A stretch of DNA of 39,957 nucleotides from CAYXEN01 sp964464035 (lineage in GTDB: Bacteria > Krumholzibacteriota > Krumholzibacteriia > WVZY01), in assembly GCA_964464035.1 (NCBI GenBank), contig CAYXEN010000017.1, forward strand, positions 1 through 39,957, read 5' to 3'. Below are positions 7,441-14,859 of this stretch, piece by piece. Position numbers and translations under genes: made by a program. Numbering within the stretch: position 1 is the first letter of the stretch; every line of letters begins with the position of its first letter. The notes beneath the pieces are model-generated. The model worked only from the letters and a program-made list of their open reading frames with translations. It was not told the origin of the DNA and did not search any database.

Positions 7441-8532
7441 CTATCTTCCCAGCATGATTCCCAGTTCTTCCGCTACCTCGACGAGTTCCCCGTCGGGCTC
7501 GACCCTCTTCATCCTGCTCGTCGCCTCCGAGAGAGGGACCGCCGTTATGTGTCTTCCCTTCAGGCACGTCATGTATCCGAACTTGCCCTCTTTTATCAGA
7601 TGAACGGCTTCGACTCCGAAACGCGTCGCCAGGAAGCGGTCGAACGTCGTGGGTGATCCTCCCCTCTGGAGATGGCCGAGCACGACGACCCTGGACTCCA
7701 GCCCGGAGCAGAGGCTCAGCTGGCGGGCCAGCCAGTATCCTATGCCTCCCAGCCTCGGGGCTCCGCCCGGCTTGGTCAACGGCTGGTCCAGGTATATCGG
7801 TTCGCCTCCCTTGGGTACGGCTCCCTCGGCGGCCACGACGACGCTGAACATGCTGCCTGAGGCCTTGCGCTTCTTCAAGTGATCGCAGATTATTCCCAGA
7901 TCGAAAGGTATCTCCGGGATCACGATCACGTCCGCTCCTCCCGCGATACCGGCTTCGAGCGCTATCCACCCCGCGTGCCTTCCCATGACTTCGACGACCA
8001 TCACCCTGTGGTGTGATTCCGCGGTCGTGTGGAGCTTGTCCAATGCCTCGGTCACGGTGGCGACCGCCGTGTTGAATCCGAAGGTCACGTCGGTCGCGCT
8101 CAGGTCGTTGTCTATCGTCTTGGGTACGCCGACCACGGGGATGCCTTTCTCGTAGAGTTTTTCGGCTATCTTCAGGGTGCCGTCGCCGCCTATCGCTATC
8201 AGCGCGTTCAGTTCCAGCTTTCTGAAGTTTTCCACGATCACGTCGGAGAGATCTTTCATCACTACTTTGGATCCTTCCTCCACGGGGTAGGAGAAAGGGT
8301 TGCCGCGGTTCGTCGTTCCCAGTATCGTGCCGCCCTTGGGCAGGATGCCTCTGACGTCCTTGATGGTGAGCCTCCTGGTGCGCTCCGGGTGGATCAATCC
8401 CTCGAAGCCGTCGTGCACCCCGTAGATGAACCAGCCGTGCTTCTTGAGCGCCGAGCGGACCACCGCGCGGATGACGGCGTTCAGGCCGGGGGCGTCTCCG
8501 CCGCCCGTGCATATTGCAACCTTCATGTTCAT
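7441..8532 (-). CDS. pfkA: 6-phosphofructokinase, group III (PFK_mixed type), 363 aa
   Basis: It phosphorylates fructose 6-phosphate to fructose 1,6-bisphosphate in glycolysis, in the cytoplasm. The N-terminus VAICTGGGDAPGLNAVIR is the phosphoryl-donor loop. GGDGT (115-119) has Gly where PPi-dependent enzymes carry Asp, which points to ATP. PKTIDND (137-143) holds the catalytic Asp141, and its Lys is typical of PPi-dependent and group III 'mixed' enzymes. MGRHAG binds the sugar phosphate. Length fits the family. AGGAGG lies seven bases before the chosen ATG; a second ATG is two codons on. It follows the NtrC-type regulator by 19 bases on the same strand, so it is probably co-transcribed with the two-component pair. 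Donor preference (ATP or PPi) is inferred from these residues only. Confidence 0.93.
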   Translation of the reverse strand: MNMKVAICTGGGDAPGLNAVIRAVVRSALKKHGWFIYGVHDGFEGLIHPERTRRLTIKDVRGILPKGGTILGTTNRGNPFSYPVEEGSKVVMKDLSDVIVENFRKLELNALIAIGGDGTLKIAEKLYEKGIPVVGVPKTIDNDLSATDVTFGFNTAVATVTEALDKLHTTAESHHRVMVVEVMGRHAGWIALEAGIAGGADVIVIPEIPFDLGIICDHLKKRKASGSMFSVVVAAEGAVPKGGEPIYLDQPLTKPGGAPRLGGIGYWLARQLSLCSGLESRVVVLGHLQRGGSPTTFDRFLATRFGVEAVHLIKEGKFGYMTCLKGRHITAVPLSEATSRMKRVEPDGELVEVAEELGIMLGR

Positions 8533-8551
8533 ACCCTTTCCTCCTCTTTTG

Positions 8552-9922
8552 CTACTCTTGCGCCTTGTCTCTTGACGGCGGTACTATGCCGAATTTCTTC
8601 ATCCTGTATATGAGCACGTGTCTCGGTATACCGAGAACCCTCGCCGCCTGCGATTGGTTCCAATTGGCTCCGTTGAGGGCGTCGATTATGGCTCTTCGCT
8701 CGAGTTCCGGCAGGCTCAGGGCGGTCGGGCTCGAAAGGGCCGCCTGCTCCTTGGCGAGCGTTTCCATGTGCGTTTTGACGTCGGACTCGGTTATGGAATC
8801 TCTCGTTCGCATCAGGACGAGCCTTTCACAGAAATTCTCGAGCTCACGGACGTTCCCCGGCCAGTTGTACTCCTGGAGGGCCCTGAGCGCTCCGTCCGAG
8901 AACGAAACATTCGCTCCCGCCGCGTACTTGGCTGCGAAGTGCCCGGCGAGAAGCGGTATGTCGGACATGCGCTGCCTGAGGGGCGGGAGTTCGATGGGAA
9001 CGACGTTCAGCCTGTAGAAAAGATCTTCGCGGAATTTCCCCTCACGGATCAATTCCGGCAGGGAACGGTTGGTGGCCGCGATGATGCGTACGTCAACCGC
9101 GATGGGTTGTTCGTCGCCGACTCTCTCGATCTCCCTTTCCTGGAGGGCGCGGAGCAGCTTGGCCTGGAGGGTCAGGGGCAGAGAACCGATTTCGTCGAGA
9201 AAGAGCGTCCCCCGGTGGGCCGATTGGAACTTGCCCTCCTTGTTCCTTATGGCTCCGGTGAAGGCTCCCCTGACGTGACCGAAGAGTTCGCTCTCGAGGA
9301 GCTCCGAAGGGATGGCGGCGCAGTTGACTGTCACCAGTCGCGCGGACCTGCGGGGGCTGTTGAAATGGATCGCCTTGGCCACGAGTTCCTTGCCCGTTCC
9401 GCTCTCGCCGGTTATGAGGACGGAAGCGTCGGTGGCGGCTATCTTGGAGATGACTTCGAAGACCTTGGCCATGGCCGGCGAGAGGCCGATGATGTTCTCG
9501 AAGCTGTATTTCTCCTTGATCGACCGCTTGAGGTCCTCGTTCTCCTTTTCGAGCCGGTTGAGCTTGAGGGCCTTGTCGACGGTGATCTTGAGTTCGTCCC
9601 GGCTTATCGGTTTGGTTATGTAGTCGGAAGCGCCGAGCTTCATGGCTTCGACCGCCGTCTCGATGCTGCCGAAAGCGGTGAGGATTATCACCGGGATGCC
9701 CGGGTCCAGCGCCTTGATCTCTCTAAGTACGGTGATGCCGTCTCCGTCCGGCATCTTTATGTCGGTGAGCACGAGGTCGGGCCGCGCCTTCTTGGCGGCT
9801 TCTATGCCGCCGCGGCCGGAGTCGGCGGTAAGCACCTCGTAGCCTGCTTCCTCGAGAATGAAGCCCAGGACTTTGCGAATGCTCTCTTCGTCGTCGATCA
9901 GAAGTACCCTGCCGGAATTCAT
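8552..9922 (-). CDS. NtrC-family sigma-54-dependent response regulator, 456 aa
   Basis: Three domains in order. The receiver (1-120) has Asp54 in TDIKMP as phospho-acceptor and Lys104. The AAA+ sigma-54 interaction domain (about 140-370) has Walker A GESGTGKE (172-179), GAFTGA (219-224) that contacts sigma-54, Walker B GTLFLDEIG and the arginine-finger region. The Fis-type helix-turn-helix lies near the C-terminus (NQSQAARVLGIPRHVLIYRM). All key residues are intact, so it should activate sigma-54 promoters. The kinase gene ends one base before it (TGAAATG) and is the likely partner. Possible targets in the window are the sigma-54-like promoters at 3568-3584, 11399-11415 and 27704-27720; that link is inference. 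Confidence 0.96.
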   Translation of the reverse strand: MNSGRVLLIDDEESIRKVLGFILEEAGYEVLTADSGRGGIEAAKKARPDLVLTDIKMPDGDGITVLREIKALDPGIPVIILTAFGSIETAVEAMKLGASDYITKPISRDELKITVDKALKLNRLEKENEDLKRSIKEKYSFENIIGLSPAMAKVFEVISKIAATDASVLITGESGTGKELVAKAIHFNSPRRSARLVTVNCAAIPSELLESELFGHVRGAFTGAIRNKEGKFQSAHRGTLFLDEIGSLPLTLQAKLLRALQEREIERVGDEQPIAVDVRIIAATNRSLPELIREGKFREDLFYRLNVVPIELPPLRQRMSDIPLLAGHFAAKYAAGANVSFSDGALRALQEYNWPGNVRELENFCERLVLMRTRDSITESDVKTHMETLAKEQAALSSPTALSLPELERRAIIDALNGANWNQSQAARVLGIPRHVLIYRMKKFGIVPPSRDKAQE

Positions 9923-9923
9923 T

Positions 9924-10997
9924 TCATTGCCTCCTTGCCGGGAGAATGATGCGGAACGTGGTGCCTTCGCCTTTCTTGGTCGCCACCTCGATACGCCCGC
10001 CGTGGTTCTGTATTATCATGTGCGAAATCGACAGCCCCAAGCCGGTTCCTTTGTCTTTGGTTGTGAAAAACGGATTGAATATTTTTTCGATGTTCTCCTC
10101 CGATATACCGTCGCCGTCGTCCGTTATGGCCACGACCACGTGCTCCGCTCCCTTCTCGAGTTTTCTTTGCGACCGCACCGTGATTACGCCCTCGTGTCCC
10201 AAAGCCGAGACGGCGTTCAGTCCCACGTTCAGCAGCACCTGGTGGATTTTTTCGCGGTCCAGCGGGATCTCCTCGATCGAGGGATCCAGTTTACTCACGA
10301 ACGTGATGTTGCGGTTCTTCGTCTCGATTTCGAGTTGGGCGATCACGTCCCTAATGAGGAGGTTCATGTTGGTCGGGCTCAAGTTGAGAGGGCGGGGGCG
10401 GGCGAAGCTCAAGAAATCCTCCACCACGCGGTTCAAACGTGAAGTCTCCTTGACGAGGACTTCGAGCAGTTCGTGCTTCTTGGATTCCGGAGGAAAGTCG
10501 TCGCTGAGAATCTCGGCCGAGCCCTTTATCGAACCGAGGGGATTCTTTATCTCGTGCGCCAGGCCGGCCGCCATCTGGCCCAACGACGAGAGGTGCTCCT
10601 TTCGCGCGAGCTCTCTCGCAAGGGCTTCGTTCTTTTCTCTCTCCCGGCGCTGAAGTTCTATCAGCATCCCCGACGTGAGCCCGATGGCTATGTAGAAGAC
10701 CATCTCCGTGTATTCGTTCATGAGAATCGACGTGTCGGTTATGTGCTTGTATTTGCCGTAGGGAAGCGTCAGCAGGATTACGAACACCGCCGTTCCCAGA
10801 CCTCCCCTCACGCCGAACCAGATCGCTCCGAGTATGATCGGTATATAACAGAGGCGGCCGTGCACCGCGTGGAAGAGCCCGATGCCTTCATCGGTCGGTT
10901 TTATTATGAATCCATAGTGAAAGGATACAGTCGCGAATACCACCGCAGCGAGTATGACATACTTGATTCTCGAGGAAAGGGGGCCGCTCATATGCAT
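9924..10997 (-). CDS. Membrane sensor histidine kinase, NtrB/AtoS-like, 357 aa
   Basis: Several membrane helices (about 11-32, 50-80 and 95-114) precede a HisKA domain with the phospho-acceptor His148 in GLAHEIKNPLGSIKG. The HATPase_c domain has an N box (LNVGLNAVSAL), G1 (DDGDGI), F box (NPFFTTK) and G2 (GTGLGLSI). No PAS or other soluble input domain is present; sensing is probably through the membrane part. The protein phosphorylates the neighbouring sigma-54 activator. ATG at 10997 or two codons in. No Shine-Dalgarno is visible; a weak -35/-10 pair (TTGTTG, 16 bases, TATAGA) lies so close that a leaderless message is possible. Confidence 0.95.
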   Translation of the reverse strand: MHMSGPLSSRIKYVILAAVVFATVSFHYGFIIKPTDEGIGLFHAVHGRLCYIPIILGAIWFGVRGGLGTAVFVILLTLPYGKYKHITDTSILMNEYTEMVFYIAIGLTSGMLIELQRREREKNEALARELARKEHLSSLGQMAAGLAHEIKNPLGSIKGSAEILSDDFPPESKKHELLEVLVKETSRLNRVVEDFLSFARPRPLNLSPTNMNLLIRDVIAQLEIETKNRNITFVSKLDPSIEEIPLDREKIHQVLLNVGLNAVSALGHEGVITVRSQRKLEKGAEHVVVAITDDGDGISEENIEKIFNPFFTTKDKGTGLGLSISHMIIQNHGGRIEVATKKGEGTTFRIILPARRQ

Positions 10998-11525
10998 AAT
11001 ATTCTATATCGAGTGTGCAATATCCAACAAAATCTCCGCGGTGTCCGCAGGGGGCCGGAGCCGGGTTGTTCGTTAACTGGCTATTATGTAACAAGATGCG
11101 TTCCGGGCCTGTGACACTTCTTCTTCAGGTCATCATAAGGGCGCAAGCTCCGTTCCGGCGGGAGCGTGCATCTGCCTCTCGCGGCGGGTCGCGGAGCATG
11201 ATTGCCCTCGGCTCCCCAGTGCAATTTGCAATGGAGTATCGTTGAATGAAATTGCCCGCGGTGGGGTCGATGGGCCATCGATCCCGTATCGTGCCGGGAG
11301 AGGGGATTTCGTCCTGGCTTGTTTCCGGTGGGTATTGATTGGCCTTTCGCGTGTTTCGGGCTGCCTCTCCGTGCCTCTGCATTCCTCGTAGTTCCTCCCT
11401 GGAACGCTCCTTGCCTTCGGCAAAAACGTTCGGGGAGCGAGGAAAATATTTCCACTCTGTTATCGGAAACCTCGCTGGATAACTTTAATCATTTTTTCCA
11501 AACGAGCACAGAAAAGGAGGCTCCG
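10998..11525. other. Divergent regulatory region between the kinase gene and the surface-protein operon
   Basis: About 530 bases with no supportable gene. It holds the sigma-54-like element at 11399-11415, directly followed by a small inverted repeat (TTGCC-TTC-GGCAA, 11411-11423). The space of about 400 bases upstream of that element is ample for activator binding, but I could not identify repeated operator motifs by eye. Confidence 0.5.
11399..11415 (+). promoter_or_regulatory. Sigma-54-like promoter before the surface-protein operon
   Basis: The sequence is CTGGAAC-GCTCC-TTGCC. GG and GC are ten bases apart as sigma-54 requires; two positions differ from TGGCAC-N5-TTGCA. The predicted start near 11426 leaves a leader of about 100 bases. 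It lies 400 bases upstream of the divergent NtrC-type two-component genes. Confidence 0.45.
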
Positions 11526-12020
11526 ATGGTGTTGAAACGCACGGGGTTCGTGTTCGTGCTGGCGTCGCTGCTTTGCCTCGTCGCGCTTTGCGCGGCCGCG
11601 GCCGGCGACGGCTTGGACGGCAACATCAAGGCTTTCAAGGTCGCGAAGAACGAGAATGGAAAGGAGATATTCCTTTCCGCACGGACAGCGCACCCGCAAG
11701 ACGTGATCGAGTACCGTCTCACCTACAAGAACAAGGGAAGCGAGCCGGTGAAGAACGTCGCTATCGTGGATCCCGTCCCGTTCGGGACGGTCTGTATACC
11801 CGCGTCGGCGAAGAGCCCGGCCGGCGGGGTCGAGTTCAGCGTCGACGGCGGCAAGAGCTTTCATGCCTGGCCGGTGATGGTCCCCGTACGCACGGCGGAA
11901 GGCGGGAAAGAATTGAAAGAGGCCACGCCCGACATGATCACTCATGTGCGTTGGGTCCTGGCCGGGACATTGGATCCTGAAAATGAAGTCACGGTTTCAT
12001 ACAGAGCTTCAGTTCGATAG
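11526..12020 (+). CDS. Secreted DUF11-type single-domain protein, 164 aa
   Basis: A classical signal peptide (residues 1-25, hydrophobic core VFVLASLLCLVALCAAAA) is followed by one DUF11/B_ant_repeat-like beta-sandwich: DVIEYRLTYKNKGSEPVKNV, then VDPVPFGTVCIPASAK and a C-terminal strand ENEVTVSYRASVR. The same pattern recurs at the C-terminus of the next gene and of the lipoprotein at 20695-22542. AAGGAGG upstream fixes the ATG at 11526; an in-frame extension upstream has no support. The gap to the next gene is 12 bases, so it is the first gene of a four-gene operon. The small size suggests a subunit or cap of a surface structure; no enzymatic residues are visible. Confidence 0.85.
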   Translation: MVLKRTGFVFVLASLLCLVALCAAAAGDGLDGNIKAFKVAKNENGKEIFLSARTAHPQDVIEYRLTYKNKGSEPVKNVAIVDPVPFGTVCIPASAKSPAGGVEFSVDGGKSFHAWPVMVPVRTAEGGKELKEATPDMITHVRWVLAGTLDPENEVTVSYRASVR

Positions 12021-12032
12021 GCAGGTGAAACG

Positions 12033-14732
12033 ATGAGAAAGAAACAATTACTGGTTATTCCCTTGATCCTGTTGGTCCTGGCCGCGACGGCCGCCGCCGT
12101 GCTCGCCGTCATAACACCGGCTGGGACCCAGATCCGCAACAGGTCGTCGGCGACGTACGAGGACCTGTCGGGCAATTCATACGTCACGACGTCGAATGAA
12201 GTCGTGACCGTCGTCATGCCGGTATACAGTCTGTCGATTCTTCCCGACGATTCCGGGGAGACTCCTCCCGTGACCCCGGCCATGAGCCAGAACGCTCTGC
12301 CCGGCTTGACCGTTTACTATCGTTACGATCTCACGAATACGGGCAACGACAACGACAGCTTCTCGCTCGTTCCGATCGTCGATGCGGTCAATACCACGAT
12401 GGCGATCGGCGCTTCGAACGTAATCATCTATTATGACCAGAACGGCAACGGTGTCGTCGACGTCGGCGAGCCCGTTGTGAGCAGCGGCGGGACTCCGGGG
12501 TCGATAGGCCCCCTGGCCAGCGGTGAGACGGCGAGCATCATCGTGAGTTACACGGTCCCCGGCACCGCGGTTCCGGGGGAGGTCGCCTACGTCGGCGTCG
12601 AGGGAACCTCGTCCGGCGATCCCGCGCAGATCGATACCCGGAACTATCATCTGACCACGGTCGTGAACGACGCCGTGATGACGGCCAATCTCACCGGCCT
12701 TCCTCCCGTCGTCTACGAGGGCAACCAGATCACCTACAACCTGACGGGCACGAACACCGGTAACAACCAGGCCAACGGCGTGACGATACCTTCCGTCGGT
12801 CTCACCGGTGTCCTTCTCTATGACGTAATTCCCGTCGATCCTTCCACGGGCAATCCGCTTCCTCTCTTCGGAGTTCCGAGCGCATCGCCGGCGGGAGGAA
12901 CCGTACTTTACTTGAACGCGGGCAACCCGACCGCGGGAAGCCCCGAAACGTGGAACTGGAGTACGACGCCCGGTCCCGGCGACGTGGCCGTGGGTTACGT
13001 GACCAGCGGCCCCATCGTCACCGGCCAGGGATATTCCTTCAGCTATCAGGTGACGGTCCCGACGGGGATGATCGCCGGAGTGCTCGGTAACACGGCTTCT
13101 CTCGCCTACGTGGACAACAGTCCCGCGACGCCCGATCCCTCGATCGTGGTTTCCAACAACGCCAACGTCACGATCGGCGTGCTGGCGGACGTTCTCGTGG
13201 GTCCCGCCGGAAACCCCGGCGCCGGTACCCCGCCCAATTTCAACGACGACGTGACCACCGTCGCCACGGCCTACGCCAACACCTCGGTGGATTTCATAAA
13301 CACGGCCCGGAACGACGGCAACACGACGGACCAGATAAACATCATTCTCGACGGGTCTTCCACCGTACCGGCGGGCTGGAGCGTGCTCTTCTTCCAGTCG
13401 GACGGCATCACTCCTCTCGTCGATACCGGCTCGGACGGCATACCCGACCTCGGCCCGATGCTTCCCGGTGAGACGAAGGACTTCGTCGTGCGACTCGTGA
13501 TCCCCGGCAACCAGGGTGCGGGAGGACCGTTCGACGCGGTGGTCATGGCGCAGAGCACGAACGACCCGACGGTTTCGAACCTCACGACCGACAGGATCCA
13601 GCAGGTGCTCCCCGCCGGAGTGGACATCGGCAACTACAACGGCGGCGCCGGTACAAACGATGCCTCCATCGACCAGACCGCCGATCCGGGAACGTCCGTC
13701 GATTTCGCCCTGGACGTCATAAACACGGGTGGTTCCGACGACACTTATTCGCTGACCGCTACCTATCCGGCCGGCTGGACCGTGACCTTCTATGAAGACA
13801 TCAACGGAAACGGCGTCCTGGACGGCGGCGAGACCACGCCGATAGTGTCCATAGGACCCGTCGCCGGTTCGACCGAAGTCAACGTGATAGCCAGAGTGAC
13901 GATCCCGGCGGGCACGGTTCCCGGCGTCAATCCGGTGAGCTTCACCGCAACTTCGAACAACAACGGTACGATCGCAGACACGATCAACGATACCGTCACG
14001 GTGAACACTCTCGCGCTCGTGGACTTCGACCCGGACAGAAACGGGACGACCACTCCGGGCGGCGTGATCCAATACGCGCACGTCATCACCAACATGGGCA
14101 ACGTAGGGGACACCTTCGACCTCACCTATGTTTCATCGCAGGGCTGGAGTTACGGGTTCTACGATGCTCTCAACAATCCCATAAGCAGCGTGACTCTGGC
14201 TCCGGGAGCCAGCGCCAACATAACCGTGCGCCTCTCCGTCCCCGCCGGAGTCACGATCGGCACGGTGGAAACGGGCACGCTCTCGGCGACCGGTGTCGCC
14301 ACCGCCGCGACGGACAATGCCGTCGACGTGACGACCATAGTCGCGGGCAACCTCCAGCTCACCAAGTCCGTGAGCCCCGCGGGCAACCAGCCTCCCGGAA
14401 CCGAGCTCACGTACACGACCGACTACCAGAACATAGGTACGGGTGATCTCACGACGGTGGTGATATACGACGCACTTCCCGCTTTCACCCAGTTCAAGGT
14501 GGGCTCGGCCAGCGTCGGAGTGCCGCCGGCCACGGTATCGAATATAGCGGTCGAGTATTCGAACGACGGCGGCGCGACGTGGACTTACGTTCCCGTGAGC
14601 GGTGGTGGAGGAGCTCCCGCCAATTTCGATGCCAACGTGACCAACATCCGTTACGTGTTCACGGGAAGCATCGCGGCCGGAGGAGCATCGACCACCGGCG
14701 TCAGCTTCGTAGTAAGAATCGTCGCAGAGTAG
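12033..14732 (+). CDS. Secreted multi-domain DUF11/NEW3-like repeat protein, 899 aa
   Basis: A signal peptide (about 1-26) is followed by an N-terminal module PAGTQIRNRSSATYED...TSNEVVTVVMPVYSL that is shared with the start of the next gene. Then come several beta-sandwich modules, each with a core like GTSVDFALDVINTGGSDDTY followed by PAGWTVTFYED (CARDB/NPCBM-associated type). Some contain Asp-rich EF-like loops such as DINGNGVLDGGE and DQNGNGVVDVGE that could bind calcium. The last 120 residues form a DUF11/B_ant_repeat domain resembling the whole of the preceding protein. Composition is Gly/Thr/Asn/Val rich with almost no Cys or Lys, as in surface-layer or fibrous extracellular proteins. 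AGGTGA precedes the ATG. Function unknown; a structural surface role is inferred. Confidence 0.87.
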   Translation: MRKKQLLVIPLILLVLAATAAAVLAVITPAGTQIRNRSSATYEDLSGNSYVTTSNEVVTVVMPVYSLSILPDDSGETPPVTPAMSQNALPGLTVYYRYDLTNTGNDNDSFSLVPIVDAVNTTMAIGASNVIIYYDQNGNGVVDVGEPVVSSGGTPGSIGPLASGETASIIVSYTVPGTAVPGEVAYVGVEGTSSGDPAQIDTRNYHLTTVVNDAVMTANLTGLPPVVYEGNQITYNLTGTNTGNNQANGVTIPSVGLTGVLLYDVIPVDPSTGNPLPLFGVPSASPAGGTVLYLNAGNPTAGSPETWNWSTTPGPGDVAVGYVTSGPIVTGQGYSFSYQVTVPTGMIAGVLGNTASLAYVDNSPATPDPSIVVSNNANVTIGVLADVLVGPAGNPGAGTPPNFNDDVTTVATAYANTSVDFINTARNDGNTTDQINIILDGSSTVPAGWSVLFFQSDGITPLVDTGSDGIPDLGPMLPGETKDFVVRLVIPGNQGAGGPFDAVVMAQSTNDPTVSNLTTDRIQQVLPAGVDIGNYNGGAGTNDASIDQTADPGTSVDFALDVINTGGSDDTYSLTATYPAGWTVTFYEDINGNGVLDGGETTPIVSIGPVAGSTEVNVIARVTIPAGTVPGVNPVSFTATSNNNGTIADTINDTVTVNTLALVDFDPDRNGTTTPGGVIQYAHVITNMGNVGDTFDLTYVSSQGWSYGFYDALNNPISSVTLAPGASANITVRLSVPAGVTIGTVETGTLSATGVATAATDNAVDVTTIVAGNLQLTKSVSPAGNQPPGTELTYTTDYQNIGTGDLTTVVIYDALPAFTQFKVGSASVGVPPATVSNIAVEYSNDGGATWTYVPVSGGGGAPANFDANVTNIRYVFTGSIAAGGASTTGVSFVVRIVAE

Positions 14733-14761
14733 AGCCTGACTACGGGAAGACGAGCGCGGAT

Positions 14762-14801
14762 AAAGCGGAAGGGCGGGCATCGATCCGCCCATCCGCTTTT
14801 A
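14762..14801 (+). terminator. Strong intrinsic terminator inside the operon
   Basis: AAAGCGGA-A-GGGCGG (14762-14776), an eight-base loop, then CCGCCC-A-TCCGCTTT followed by TTTAT. Fourteen pairs with one mismatch and a U-rich tail fit a rho-independent terminator. It lies 30 bases after the 899-aa gene and about 60 before the next start, so it should lower expression of the barrel and lipoprotein genes. Confidence 0.8.
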
Positions 14802-14859
14802 TCCCGCACAGGGACAGCGTGTGTTTAGGGCGTTGAAGACAAGCAACTCATGTGCTCCA

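Noticed and set aside
12177..14081. Open frame of 634 codons antisense to the 899-aa repeat protein
   Set aside because: Low-complexity Arg/Val/Asp product without domains; the plus strand has signal peptide, repeats and operon context.
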